A DNA stretch of 64,000 nucleotides from Clavelina lepadiformis. Its lineage: Eukaryota > Chordata > Ascidiacea > Aplousobranchia > Clavelinidae. The notes beneath the pieces were generated by a model. That model was not told where the DNA came from, searched no databases, and saw only the letters and a list, made by a program, of their open reading frames with translations. Of the stretch, positions 11,901 through 24,324 are shown one piece after another (position 1 is the stretch's first letter; each line of letters opens with the position of its first letter). The translations under genes were made by a program, and so were the position numbers. The stretch is from positions 1,490,501-1,554,500 of the forward strand of contig NC_135247.1 of the NCBI RefSeq assembly GCF_947623445.1, read 5' to 3'.

Positions 11901-14900
11901 TCTTTTCTACAAAGTCCAACAAAAGTTCTTGAAGACCAAAAGGATGAAAATCACTCAGTTGATGAAAAAGACGAAGAAGAGCCCAATCTTCCACAGCCTA
12001 ATTTCAAGCGAATGATCAAAATGAATGCGGAGGAGTGGCCTTACATAGTGTGTAAGTAAACAACTAAATTTTATCTGTTTTTGTGGTTAGACTTATTTTA
12101 TGTTTTATGTGGTATCCGATGTAGACTGAATGACTTAAGCGTACCCTACTTCTGTGAGCCGGCGATTTTCTGTAAGTTAGACACCTTGATAACTTTATCT
12201 TGACTTTAGGTGGCTGTTTGTTTGCACTTGTTGCGGGATCAGCCGATCCTCTCAGTGCACTTTTGATCGGTGGATTTTACAGCATCTTTGAAATGTCAGA
12301 TGTACAATTACAGTATCAACGTGCATCCTTATACGCTGGTTTATTTGCTGTCCTCGGAGTTTTTGTTTTGATTGGATTTTCTGTCGAAGTATGAGGAAAA
12401 TGTTTTTAATCCTTTTCAACATAGGAGATTTAAAAAGTTGTCAAAGACCAGAAAATATCATAAAAATCTTATTTGCTTCTTTATGAATATATTAATATAT
12501 ATATATTTTTAAGGTGTGAATTTACTAAAAATTTAACTACTTAAAGATTTCCACATGGGAATTTTTTAATTTTGCACATAGTTATATTAGGCTATAACTT
12601 GGACTAACATTTCATAAAACGCCAACAAAAATCATACATCCAATTTATTTAACAGAGGCACAAAATAGACACATTTTTGGCCTAAGAAATCCAAGTTTTT
12701 TTTAGCAATTTTTTGCATAAACCTGCAAGCGACGTAGGACGTTCCAGTTATCCAGTATGTCAACTAGAAGGGTAATTCCCATGCTAAAAAACAACACCAA
12801 CCATACCGCTGGTAATTGGTCTAGCCAGCAATTTAAATGCTTTCGTAAGAGTCCTATAAAATGACAGAGATCTTTGTTTTACCCAGTTTGATGGCTTCTT
12901 AAAGTGATTGTAACTTTGTAACAGATCAATTAATCTCAATAACAAATTTTTGCAAATACTACATAATAATTTAACACAATCCCTCAATAAGGCAAAAAAG
13001 CGAAGTTTTTTCCTTTTAATTAGACTTGGTGTGCATAGTAGCCGACCAAAATCTGTTTTACAGCTGCCCTTAAATGTGCAATGATTGAAATAATAGGCAA
13101 TATTAAATTTTTCTCGACGACGCGTTTTACATCATCTTTCATTCCTCACACCTCCATTCTGACCAACACTGTTGAGTTTTTCAGGGTGCCTGTTTTGGAA
13201 AATCCGGCATGGAACTCACCATGCGTTTGAGGGAGGGTGTTTTCAAATCAATTCTTCATCAAGACATCTCCTTCTTTGATGAGCGAGGCCATGGCACCGG
13301 TACCCTCTGCCACAGACTGGCTGTTGATGCCTCTCGAGTTCAAGCTTCTACAGGGATGACTGTTGGAATTATGCTGAGAAATATTTCAACACTCGGTAGA
13401 TATGAGGCACCTCATGGAAACAAGCTTTAACTTACAACTAGTTAAAACACGATTTTAAGCTAACACTGGTAATGATTTTTAAATACTTTATGTCTAAATG
13501 TTGCTTGAACTTAAGATTTCATATTTGCTAATTTGTTATCCTTATAGTGGTTGCACTGGGTCTTGCTCTGGGGTTCGCATGGAAAGTCGGTCTTGTTGTT
13601 TTCGCATTTGCCCCATTCATGATTGCAGGGGGATTCCTGGTGAGCAAGTGGGCTTTAACAACAGCGAACAGTGAAGGAACAGAACAAAACAAAACAGGTC
13701 ACACCTATATAAATTACGTAATACGTAAAAAGCTGAATTGAATTGAAAATCATTCCATGATTTGGAATGGGACAATGCGTTTTTTTAATTTATCTTGATT
13801 CCAAGGAGAGGATATTGTCTATACAACAAAACACAAAATTTGGTTAAACTTACACTGAAACGAAAATAAAATATTACAAATGTTGAGCTGAATCCACATT
13901 TGAAACTTTTGAATCTATAGGCGATGTATAATGCCAAAAATACCATCAAAGTCTTGTTGGCTCCATTATAGGCTACAGTGAATTTGCTTAACAACTGGTT
14001 ATTCGAAAAATCCTCCATGGGGCTCTCTCAAATTTTGCATCTCACTTTAGTATACTTTGGACTAACATTCCATAAAATTCCAACAAAAAACATGATTTAA
14101 ATTTTTTTTAAGAGAAGCGAAAAATTGACGCCAGAGTTTTTGGCCTAAAAAATAAGTTTCAGCCACTTATACGACAATTTTTAGTCTAAATTTGCCTGTG
14201 ACTTAGGACATTCAAGAATGCCAACTGGTAAGGTAAATCCCCAGCTAAAAAAACAATACCAACCACACCGCCCTCTGATTGGTCAAGCCAGCTATTTAAA
14301 TGCCATTATAAGACTCTAACAAAATCATAGACATCTTAGCTTTACCCAGTTCGAAGGCTTCTTCATGACCTTCCGTTTTTCTTCTTTCGGATATATAGCC
14401 AGACCCAAGAAGACTGATTTACAATCTTTTATGGGCCTGCTATTTGCAAACCATGTGCATCGATTCGCATCAACAAAAGAAACCTTGTAATAAGACAGCA
14501 AACATGAATTTACGTTTCTTTATCGATTATATTTAAACATTATCATAACTAACCATCTGTTTGTGGTCACATGGGTATAATGTGGTCTTTCAAATTGTGT
14601 TGTCAAGTTTCTCAAAGTTTACGTCAAAACGCTTATTCAAATTATTAATCTGCTTCCTTATGACATTGTTCTAAATTGTTGCACCTTTTCCCGAAACAGA
14701 AGACAAAATGAGAAGAGATAACATGCATGTAGCCTAAATGAAAATGTTCACTGAAAATGTTGCAATGAGTAATCAACTAAAATATTGGGGTATTCTTTTG
14801 GGTTTAAGATTCAACGATTCGCACCGCTTTCAGACCCAAAACTTTTTAATCATTAACTTTCTTTCGTTGTTTGAAAGTGTTTATAAAATTGCTTCTTGTT

Positions 14901-17900
14901 GAAAACTTAATTTGCATCAGTACAAATAAATCTCTGTTTGTAAGATAGGCCTATATGTCAGGCTTAGGAAGGAGATATCATCGAGCCATACGTGACCTAA
15001 AGCACCTATATTTCTTGCCCAGTATTTTGAAAAAAAGATAGCATGGATAAGTCAAACACTAATACTGTGCAAGTTTAACAAGAGGCAGTTTAAGAATCGA
15101 TATTCGGCAAAAACCAGAAAACAAACTTTTTGCAAGACTCAAATTTAACCTTCTGCATCAATTTTGTGTGAAATTGCGTCAAAATCTGCTCAGCATAAAC
15201 CTAAAAAAAATTTTAAACGTTGACAATTATGAGTTACGAGTATTGAGGATTCAATAAAACTTTCGTTCGCAGCCTCCATAGCAAACGAAGCGATCATGAA
15301 CATACGGACCATCGCAACGTTGACAAAAGAAGATTACGTCCATACAATTTACGCGAACCATATGATGGAAAATCAAAGGTAGAGGTTGTAATATGACAGT
15401 CTTTCCAGTTTCACCATAACTTTACACAAAAGCCTGTTCTGCTGTTTCATAACTTTAGCAAACCAATTGCTCCAACTGAATATATATTTTATGTTTACTT
15501 TGAATTAAATTTCACTTAGTCTAAAAGAGCTGCTGTTATTTTTCATTAGACAAGATAGCTTTGCGTCTGCAGCAGAAGGATTAATTTACGGAATTTCACA
15601 AAGTACACTGTTTTTTTCGTGTGCGGCTGGGTTTTCGGTGGCTACTACTTCCGTACTGTCTGGGAGCGTAAATACTGCGGGCATTTTCATGTCAGTTTTC
15701 TCTTAAGTTTATTGAAATATTGTAGGTTATTTACTCAGATGCTTTTTGCAATGTGTTTGTGCATACCAAGTACAGTGAGACCTCGTTAATCCGGACCACT
15801 TCGTTTCGTCAAAAAATGTCGGTTTAGCGGGGTATCCGGATTATTGGAAAGTAAAAAATCAATCAATCTTGCAAATGCAGCACCGTGTTCGATACGCAGT
15901 ATGCACCTTACTCCAATTCTAAGTACCGAGTTTCTGGCTGGACAGCAACTAAAATAAAATTATATTTTTTGTATGATCCGACCCAGTGTCGAACCCCAGA
16001 ACCACCGTATTAAAGACGAATGCTCTAAGCCAGAAGTGACGAACATGCGGCCGCAAATCGGTTTGACAACCGCTCTTGCATGGCGAAGCATTCCGGCGGG
16101 ACCAGCAGTCTAGAACTTTCTTAGGCCTGTTTCCAATTTTTGCGCAATGCGATATCAAAAGCTGATAGCACGATTGAGTCGCAGCAGTATGTCTTCAATA
16201 GATTGCCGCACTCAACCTATGTAATGTACGTATTTTTTTGCGACCGCGGAAGCGTTGTTTGTTAGTGTTGATGAACAATTTATTTTTTCGTTTCTAAAAT
16301 ACTGTACAGTATTTCATAGTATGACTAAAAAGCTGTGCGGCTTACTCAGCTGTAACTAACAAAGTGGCTTGCCACAACGAATAGGACCGTCACCGCTGCT
16401 ACAACGTCATTATGCAACGCAACGTAATTATGCGTAGATAATAATCGGCTATTGTTTCGTCAACAAACTAACAATACTGTATTAGGACAATCGTGAATCA
16501 TTTTCGCTTAACTGTTAATAATCCGGTTTATCGGATTTTATTGCTATTGATTTAGCACATTTGTTCCAAAACTTTTGTGTCGGAGTCGGACAGCGGGGTT
16601 TCCGGATTAAAGGGGTAAAATGCATAGGAAGAAATCCGTTCCCGGCAGTTTTGTGTCGGATAGCGGGGATTCCGGTTCATCGGGGTCCGGATTAACGAGG
16701 TCCCACTGTAGTTCGTAGTTAGTTTAATTACGATCTGCACTTCTGCAGTGCCGTACTTGCGTTAATCTTCGGAACATTCGGTATTGGACAAAACAGCGCG
16801 TTTCTCCCGGACTTTTTGGAAGCGAGAACTGCTTCCACTCGAATGATGGCGCTGTTGGACCGGACTCCAACTATTGATGCGTACAGCACAGATGGAATAG
16901 CACCGGTAATCAATTTAACAGCAATAAACATCTTTAAAATACTACAGTACAATCTAAAACCTTTGAAAAGTTTTTGGCTCAGTGCAAAATGTTCATCATT
17001 AATTTATTCCTTAGGCTCAATGTAAGGGAGCAGTTACACTCAAATCTGTCTTTTTCCGCTATCCCAATCGACCGGAAGTGGAAGTGTTACGAGGTATTGA
17101 CGTCAGCGTAAAACCAGGACAGACTCTAGCTCTAGTCGGGCAATCTGGCTGCGGGAAAACGACAATAACCAAGTTGATATCCAGGTTCTATGATGTGGAT
17201 AGAAATGGATCTGTGGTAAGACAAACTTCTATCACATTGAAAACCATTTCCTAAAAATAACGCAGGAAAATTTATGTTTAAAAGTCATAAAAAACTTTTT
17301 CAAACGAGCGCTGATGCCCTATACCAGTCCCCCAAAACACTCTAATTGTATTATCTTGTGATCTCTCATGCCAAACAGATAAAATCAAAGATGATTTTGG
17401 CAAATTTTTATATATACTTTTAGTATTTGGACGGAATCGACATTCGTGAGCTAAACGTTGCCTGGTTACGTCAGCAGATAGGGGCTGTCCCTCAAGAACC
17501 AGTCTTGTTCAATCGAAGTATTAAGGAAAATATTGAGTAAGTTCACTCGTTCTTCGTGTTCAGTTGGTTGTAGTAAGTCGTTTCAAATATCACAAAATAT
17601 TTATTCACAGATACGGCGACTGCACGAGAGAAATAAGCGAAGAAGAGATAAAAGAAGCAACTGAAAAGGCGAACGCGGCAAAGTTTATTTCGGAATTTCC
17701 GGAGGTTTAATTTGGCTTCTTTTAGTCTGTATAAAGCTTTGAAGAAGGCTGTTGTTTATTCTCGCATCGAAAAGTATCGACCTGTTAAGATTCCTTACAA
17801 ATTCAAACCGGCTTTAACAATGTCAGGGCTACGACACAAGTGCCGGAGCGAAAGGTGGAAAGTTGTCAGGAGGACAGAAGCAGAGAGTCGCGATATCGCG

Positions 17901-18776
17901 CGCTCTTGTTCGAAAACCGAAAGTTCTTCTTCTGGATGAAGCGACATCCGCTTTGGATTCTGAGAGCGAAAAGGTTTTGTGTTTGTGTTTTTAAAACATC
18001 AGTTAGAGTAAGAACATAAGTTAAAGCCCACATTATATTTTTAAAATATAACATAACAGTGAAGACTGCAGACAACAATTTTCTGAAATGTTCAATTGGT
18101 TTACTTATCAGCTTTGCCAGTTCAATCATTAAACAATTTCCTTGTTTTTCAGCTTGTTCAAGAAGCGCTAGATGCCGCTAGAGAGGGGCGAACCAGCATA
18201 GTGATCGCTCATCGTCTCTCAACGGTGAAGAACGCGGATCAAATCGCTGTGATTGATCATGGAAGAGTGGTTGAGCTTGGAACGCACGAATCACTCCTAA
18301 TGAAAAAAGGGGCATATTTCAGGTAAATAAATTAGACAGACCTAAATCTTTAGTTAAAGAGGGAATACTGTAGGCCTATGTCAAATAGGCTTACTTAACA
18401 AAAAAACGATCATCCAATTAACTGAATATGACCAATGTTCCCTCTAATTTTTCACGAGTCTGTGCAAACACACTAACTCCCTGAGCGGTCCCTTGGACCA
18501 CTGTGAGCAACATCAGACGTGGCACGTGCGCACTGTGGCCATTATTATGCGTTTATTTTATTTTCAATTCAGGTTGGATTTTTTTCTTGTGCGCAGCACA
18601 GATTTTCTGTGCGTGGAGAACGTGTCAACAGCGCGCATTTGCGCACGCGCGCAGCTTAGAGGGAACATTGAACATGACCCTTCTTTATTTCAAGCCAATC
18701 CACCCCTTTTTCCTATAATTGCTATACATACAATCCACTTTCTTGTTTTAGACTTGTCGACGCTCAACTGGAATGA
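5936..18776 (+). CDS. ABCB1-like full ABC transporter (multidrug-resistance / P-glycoprotein type)
   Basis: Complete gene of 24 exons predicting 1280 residues, the usual length of ABCB1. Exons: 5936-6034, 6263-6462, 7002-7145, 8788-8892, 8969-9140, 9616-9740, 9845-10058, 10249-10431, 10520-10636, 10716-10928, 11272-11452, 11656-12051, 12210-12388, 13185-13395, 13548-13697, 15273-15378, 15550-15690, 16749-16905, 17015-17215, 17424-17536, 17611-17704, 17827-17973, 18153-18322, 18752-18776. The sum is a multiple of three with all phases consistent. Order: N-terminal tail, membrane domain 1, NBD1 (Walker [10 protein letters not shown] near residue 433, [25 protein letters not shown]), an acidic linker near 610-690, membrane domain 2, NBD2 (GQSGCGKTT near 1073, [25 protein letters not shown]). 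Both ATP sites look catalytically complete, so an active plasma-membrane exporter is likely; the substrate is unknown. The acceptor at 10249 is the weakest call, because the expected GQ before AGTHLEAF is absent. A poly(A) signal lies at 19051. Confidence 0.93.
7146..8787. other. Long intron 3 of the second ABCB gene
   Basis: No exon was seen between 7146 and 8787. At 7294-7325 is a stretch (GTGGTGGAGCAGTTAGAGCG) resembling the A-box half of a tRNA-derived SINE, but no B box follows. At 8221-8247 the 10-base unit GTGACCGGAC is repeated about 2.5 times. ACGCAGTGTATATCA occurs twice near 7590-7625. Confidence 0.45.
12551..12902 (+). repeat. Unclassified dispersed repeat, copy 1 (intronic)
   Basis: About 350 bases aligning over their whole length with 14014-14370 in the next-but-one intron of the same gene. 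Shared blocks include TTGGACTAACATT, TTTTTGGCCTAA, ATTGGTCTAGCCAGC (ATTGGTCAAGCCAGC in the partner) and ATTTAAATGC, with small gaps and many substitutions between. There is no coding potential, and no clear terminal repeats or target duplications were seen. Confidence 0.65.
14014..14370 (+). repeat. Unclassified dispersed repeat, copy 2 (intronic)
   Basis: Partner of the repeat at 12551-12902, in the same orientation and in the 13698-15272 intron. Both copies end at CCCAGTTTGATGGCTTCTT or CCCAGTTCGAAGGCTTCTT, which helps set the right border. The divergence suggests an old insertion family or an old local duplication. Confidence 0.65.
15773..16708 (+). mobile_element. pogo/Tigger-like MITE (Tc1-mariner superfamily), non-autonomous
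   Basis: The left end, CAGTGAGACCTCGTTAATCC, is matched in inverted form at the right end, where reading inward gives CAGTGGGACCTCGTTAATCC. The terminal repeats are about 25 bases long with one or two mismatches. TA dinucleotides flank both ends (15771-15772 and 16709-16710), the target duplication of Tc1/mariner/pogo elements. Sub-terminal blocks with TCCGGATTA recur inward at both ends. No transposase remains in the 936 bases. It lies in the intron between exons ending at 15690 and starting at 16749. The corresponding intron of the upstream ABCB copy (1190-1298) lacks it, so it arrived after the duplication. Confidence 0.85.
15962..16055 (-). repeat. tRNA-derived sequence inside the pogo-like MITE
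   Basis: On the minus strand a TGGCTTAGAGCATTCG block resembles a tRNA A box, and about 35 bases on GGGGTTCGACAC resembles a B box, spaced as in a tRNA or a tRNA-derived SINE. A small CGT/ACG stem sits where the anticodon arm should be. Acceptor-stem pairing is not convincing, so this is a captured relic rather than a tRNA gene. Confidence 0.4.
18433..18670. mobile_element. hAT-type MITE
   Basis: Terminal inverted repeats begin CAATGTTCCCTCTAA and end TTAGAGGGAACATTG. The 8-base flanks AATATGAC (18425-18432) and AACATGAC (18671-18678) match at 7 of 8 positions, as expected for a hAT target duplication. The 238-base interior is GC-rich with many GTGCGCA-type words and has no transposase. It sits in the last intron of the second ABCB gene. 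Confidence 0.85.
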
Positions 18777-21700
18777 GTTAACTACGAAGTTAATTATAAG
18801 AATTGACGCCATGAAGAAGTGCTGGATTTGATGCCACAAATTGATGCCTTCCACGGAAGTTACAGCTTAAAATTTTGTTTTAAATGAAACAGGAATTAAA
18901 TGACATCATAAAGCAGTGCTGTGTATGTCAGTACAAGGTTTTACTTTTTTACATCATACGATAGGGTAGAGGTTTTTATGTGCTAACTGCTTGAATTGTC
19001 TAACTGTTATGTGTCGTTCATTTTTCGTCATTGCTAGTTGGGAAGCAAGAAATAAAATTTAAAAACTATTATAATCAGGTGAAATATTTACTCTGCTAAC
19101 AAAAAAACGAGCTGAAATAGTGGCAAAAGCTCAAAGGCTTAAGACATGCACGGTTTATAAATCAACTCTATAGAAATCAATAATGGTTAGCACGGTCACT
19201 GTGCCCAAAAGATAAAATATAAGAATAAACAGAGAGAAAACAATCAAAATGATAAATTTATGTTACCGCAAATATAAACAGCAAAAATAGAGATGAACAA
19301 GATGAACAACATTAGCTTAAGCCTATCAAAATCAAGGATCGAAAAAGCGTCTATGTCGTCACAATTCCATCGCAGCATAGGAATAGCAGTGCAGCTATGA
19401 CTCGAGTCATTGATTTAACTCAAGTCACATTTTTTCGCAACTTGACTCGAGTAAAAGTCCACATTGACTCAAGCCAAATCGTATATGGTAGGCCTAATCC
19501 ATAGAAATGACAAATTGAAATGTGACTGACCTGGCTTAAGCCACAATTTAAATTGACTCAAATCAAAAGTTAAAATGACCCGACTTGACCGGAGTCCCGA
19601 CCGAATTGAATCGAGTAGGAAAAAATTTTTTGTCTACAACCCTGATGAATAGTGATATGGTGGAACCATGCCAGCCAACTACTGCACCATTGGTAAATAA
19701 GGCTTAGATAAAATGTATTCAATGACTTATCGGTACAGTTAGCATACGATTTATAACATAAAGTTGAGATAAAAATGTTTTGCCTTCTTCAAAATATTCT
19801 AACCGTCACAATTAGCTAAACTCACCTTCGCTACAAGCATAAAATTCTGCAACATTCAAGTTATTTCCTGCATATGCTTCCCTCAAATTTATAGCCAGTC
19901 GCCATTACCCAATCCTTATTTTATTGCAACAACACTTGTCATATACTTGAAATACCACCCTTATATTGCACCCTGTTGTTTCCCTTAAACCATTTCTCAT
20001 TTGTGTCAACCAAAACCAAAGTTACTTCTCCTTACTTTTTCCTAAACCTTAAAATGAATATATATATGTATTAAAATAAATAAACACACATCAACATCTC
20101 AATGCAATTCTAAATGTTACAAAACAAAACTCTTTATGAGTGAGCATTTGAATCAAGTACAATTAAGAAATTTGTATATTACATGTTAATTATTATTTAT
20201 GCTTTCTTTAGGGTAGTTTCTAAATATAAAAAGCATAAAACTGGAAAAGTGCATTTTTAGCTTTCGTTGTCGCCTAAAAATGGCCAATTGATTAAATTTT
20301 GAACTTAAAACAACGTATGTTTTTAGATATTAAATGATTATATATTGGCCAATGGCCCAAAGATGTAAGCAATAGGTTAAAACATTTAGCACTTTTCAAA
20401 ATCCCTTAAAATTGATTTTAGCAACCCAGGTTAAGAAAGGTCGATCTATATAATAGAATAATCCTGTTCATACTTTGACAGCATGCAATTTTGTAGCAGT
20501 GTGGATTCAGTTTTGTCAGTGTTTCATTGGTAAGTGTATGAGTCCTAAACTTCGTCTACTTTCAACCAATTTGATGAATCCTCAAATACTGGTATTTTGT
20601 TTTAAAAAGACTCGCTTTTCATAAAATGCCAAAGGATCTTTCAGGCTCTGGTAGTAGCAAATGTAGTTTAATTCAAATTACTTGACTGAAAAAGTTTGTT
20701 CAGGATAAAAAAATCAGTAAAAACGAAATAAATTGCAGTGTGGTTTTGATAAATGAGGAATGGCAGAGACAAAAATATCATGCCGGTTGTTATTAGCATG
20801 CACTAATGAGTAATGAACAGGAAAAATCTGAAAAAACACAAAAAAAAGCTTAAAACACAAAAAGCTTGCCTCTTGCAAAAGACCTTCTGCAATTTACCAT
20901 CTTGCCACCACTAACTGAAATAAAACAGTACCAGGAACAATAGCTGATAGACTAGCTCAAATGGGTCATTTTTAAAAGTCATAAATAAATGTGCAAAATA
21001 CTTTGTTCGTTGATATGTCTGTTGCTTTGTTACAACAATTTTAAAACTTCAACGGACATTGTTATTTCCTCCACTAGCTTTTCATGCGCATAATTATGGT
21101 CATAAGCATTCAGTTAAAAGAGATGTTCCTTTTATTCAATTGCATGTCATACTTCCAATTGCCTATGAGTCATCTCCAATGAAGCAAGCCTACAGTTGCG
21201 CTGAAATTATCATTAAGGCAAATAAATGCTTTTATTGCAACAACATTCAACTGTGGTTTGATTCAAAATTCCCACTCGAAGATAAGCCTGGTAACATGAA
21301 CTTTGGTAGTGAGATCATGTAGTCGAGCTAACAGCACGAATTCGTATTAAGAGGTCTTATTACTTAGTAGAATTGTAATGAAATGATTGTTTGTCGTTCC
21401 TTGGCCTGTAAGGGCGACCACTTCAATTGCAAAGTTTGTCTGTTTAATTGTTGTCTTCGATGATAAATGAGTCTCAAGGTCGTTGTCTGCTTTTCTTAAT
21501 CTTAGAATTAATTGTACACCTCGACAACTATATATTCTGATTATATTGAAGCTTCACTGAACGAGTACATCAAGATAAAACATTGTTACAGCAACAGCAT
21601 AAAGACATGTTGCGGCGTTGAACGTATTAGCAAGAAGCGACTGAATAAATCAAAATGCACACACAGTAAGCACGAAGCAATCGATTACGTCACGCAGTGT

Positions 21701-23292
21701 TATGCTTCGCTGATTCGATAGACGAGAATTCTATGTTTTACACAATTTTATATTACATTAATTGATATATTTATCACAGAATCATACTGATACTGATGGT
21801 CAGAGTATAATTTTTTGCTGAAATTTGCTAGTGCCGTCATGTGTTACCAGTCTATAGAAGTTGAACTAAGCAAAGGTCTTCTGGGTTTGGTGGCCGTGCT
21901 AACCTTCCATCGTTGTAGCATCACTGTAACTTACACATAGCAAGTTTAAAGCCTCAGCGTTTTTCCGCTCTTTGCCCGTTCGCTTACTGTTTGTGAGCGT
22001 ACTTGTCTGACCATTCTACAGCAAGGTTAGTACCATACTTTTCGCTGCCCACAGTCAATGACGAAAAATAAATAATACAAAAAAGCCGCGGTATTGCAGG
22101 GATGTTCAATTTGCCATCTAGCCTACATTGTGGTATGGCCTTTTACGAACCATTCAAGAGGAGAAAGGGAAAATAATTGCGCTATAGAATTCTAAGTTGT
22201 TACTGTACAAAGTATTAGCCTATTATGTTTAAGCTCAAGTACTTCTGAATCTGGGGCTAGTAGGCTACCATATCTTCCAGACATCAATGATAACATTCGA
22301 AATTCGGTTAAAATCAAACACAAAAATCTTTTACTTTTAATAAATACGAAAATAGATTTAAAATTCGAAGAATTAATACTGTATTTGCATTACTAACAAT
22401 AAACAAATATCAGTTATAAGCAACAGTAAGCCAAATTACAAAAAATTATATTTGCTAAAAACGATGTTGGAAACACAACTACGAAAGATGACGGCACTTG
22501 GATGCTAAAAAAAGTTTGTTTACATCATGAGATTTATGACGTCATCATGCGTCAGTTTGCTCTACAAGTGTGGCGCAACAAGTAGGCTATAGTATATAGG
22601 TTACAGCCTCGTATAGTTCGGCTGAAGCTTTGACAAGCTGCCCTTTCCTTAGCCAACTGGAGCAGCGGTAGTCTAAGTCTAATTTACCATGATTTCAGCG
22701 TAAACGCGTAACGCAATCGCGTTGTTCAAGATGGACGTTTAGGCTATATATAGCCTACAGGCTGTATGTGAAATAAATATAGGCATTACATTAGTAGGCA
22801 GTTAAGCCTCTTGGATCACTTATACTTTTGCACCCTGACTTGAATGGGAAGGAGTTTTGAGGTAATGGAAAAGAAGTTATGACGTAATAATCCCTCCATA
22901 CTCGGTCCTGATATGGGAGTGCAAAAGTAAAAGAGACCCAGCTGCTTGTCCCTAACTTGCTAAGTTGCTTTTAACTATTTAATAAACCGTTATAGATTTT
23001 CAACCGTATCGTAAGGCTGAAGTAGGCTTAGATTCAAAGGTGACTTACTAAGATTAGACTGAAGGTCATATTGGCAATATCTATGTTAATATCAAATATT
23101 ATACATGTCAAACCATTTTTTGGCTTTGTCGTTAACATTTATTATCTGCTGCAGCGTGGATGCCAGAAGTCATTTATTACCCACTTTGTTACTTACTTAT
23201 TACTCAAAAACCAGGATAAAATTATTTTTTTTGTCTTTATCAGTTTTTGTCTACCAGTGTACTTAGTTCTAAGTTCAACTGAATTTTAAACC
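18777..23292. other. Gene-poor spacer between the ABCB gene and the GPCR gene
   Basis: It contains the poly(A) signal at 19051 and the MITE at 19387-19644. The open frames at 21059-21322 (87 codons) and 21512-21721 (69 codons) show no domain, no splice context and no similarity I recognise, and I do not call them genes. TAGGCCTA-like words are frequent but scattered. The right end should hold the promoter and 5' leader of the GPCR gene. Confidence 0.5.
19387..19644. mobile_element. hAT-type MITE rich in ACTCGAGT words
   Basis: The right end reads inward as CAGGGTTGTAGACAAAAAAT. The left end, CAGTGCAGCTATGACTCGAG, is a decayed match. Flanks AGGAATAG (19379-19386) and ATGAATAG (19645-19652) agree at 7 of 8 positions, fitting a hAT 8-base target duplication. 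The interior is imperfect repeats of TTGACTCGAGT and TTGACTCAAG. No coding capacity. Confidence 0.65.
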
Positions 23293-24324
23293 ATGAATGG
23301 CAGCATGCAATGCACACTGTTTGGTGGCGATAATGAAAAATGTAATACGATAATTGCTTTAAAAAGAGTGACTGCATCGCTTTCTTTAGTGGGATGTGTA
23401 TTCATGATATCAACTATATGGCTCTTTCGAAAATATAACGTCCTATCACAAAGACTCATTCTCTTCTTGAGCATTGCCGCTTTGTTTGACTCGATTGGAT
23501 ATTTAATGGGAGATATGACACCTGATGGGCCAACATGTGACTTCGAAGGTTGGTGGTTGACATATTTTGACTGGACAGTCCTGATGTGGGTGTCATGCAT
23601 CACGTACAACTTGTACCAAAACGTTATGAAACACAGGCGTACCGATAGATTGGAAAAGTTTTACCACTTTTTCAGTTGGGTGATTCCCCCACTTTTATTC
23701 AGTCTTCTTCCTTTAATTGGGGATAACTATGGTCCAGCTGGTGCCTGGTGTTGGATTAAGCATGAGTCAACGGCCTGGCGCTTTGCCATTTGGTATGTGC
23801 CACTCTTCGTCATAATCATAGCTCTATTTGGCATCTATATTTACATCATTATTTATCTGAGGAAGCAAATGACTTCTTGGGGTGGTAATTACAATCCAGA
23901 CGATGAATTTAACAACGCTGTCATGGAAGATGACATTAAAGTTTTGAAGGCGTATCCGTTTGTGTATCTAGCTTTGTCAATATTTCCACTTATTCTTCGT
24001 ATCCATAATGCTGCCACAGATGAAGGTGATGATGTTTTCGCTCTTTGGGTTCTGACTGTCCTTACAGCACCTTTGCAAGGAGCGGTCAATGCTATTGTCT
24101 TCGGTCTTGACCCGGAGACAAGAACCAAACTGACCTTGGAAGAGATACAGCTTGCATGGAAAAGTAGATCAGGTGGATCGGCAATTAAAGAGTACCCTAC
24201 AGTGTCTGTCGATCCCAGCAATACAACCGTAACAAACAGTTACGCCATAAATGATGATGTCGACCCAGCAGTAATCCAGAGACAGATTTCTCAAGATAAG
24301 ATTAGTTATAGCTCACTCAATTAA
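23293..24324 (+). CDS. GPR157 / cAMP-receptor-like G-protein-coupled receptor
   Basis: 343 residues in one uninterrupted exon. The start is secure because an in-frame TAA lies three bases upstream. Seven hydrophobic helices are visible: near residues 26-45, 53-72, 88-107, 124-142, 162-190, 215-236 and 247-270. Two features place it in the cAMP-receptor-like family, which includes Dictyostelium cAR proteins and vertebrate GPR157: RTDRLEKFYHFFSWVIP at the loop 2/helix 4 boundary (GPR157 has RTDRL...FHVVSWGVP), and GAWCWI in the second outer loop, with a partner Cys at residue 82. Helix 7 ends LQGAVNAIVFG, the family's equivalent of the NPxxY end. The length is close to human GPR157 (about 335). 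A cytoplasmic tail of about 65 residues is rich in Ser/Thr. The ligand is unknown. A weak poly(A) signal, ATTAAA, lies at 24494. Confidence 0.88.
   Translation: MNGSMQCTLFGGDNEKCNTIIALKRVTASLSLVGCVFMISTIWLFRKYNVLSQRLILFLSIAALFDSIGYLMGDMTPDGPTCDFEGWWLTYFDWTVLMWVSCITYNLYQNVMKHRRTDRLEKFYHFFSWVIPPLLFSLLPLIGDNYGPAGAWCWIKHESTAWRFAIWYVPLFVIIIALFGIYIYIIIYLRKQMTSWGGNYNPDDEFNNAVMEDDIKVLKAYPFVYLALSIFPLILRIHNAATDEGDDVFALWVLTVLTAPLQGAVNAIVFGLDPETRTKLTLEEIQLAWKSRSGGSAIKEYPTVSVDPSNTTVTNSYAINDDVDPAVIQRQISQDKISYSSLN

Noticed and set aside
16552-16740. Minus-strand frame of 62 codons reading [14 protein letters not shown]
   Set aside because: It is the translated terminal inverted repeat of the pogo-like MITE, not a protein gene.
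21059-21721. Two plus-strand frames of 87 and 69 codons as small genes
   Set aside because: No start context, splice signal, domain or compositional support was found.
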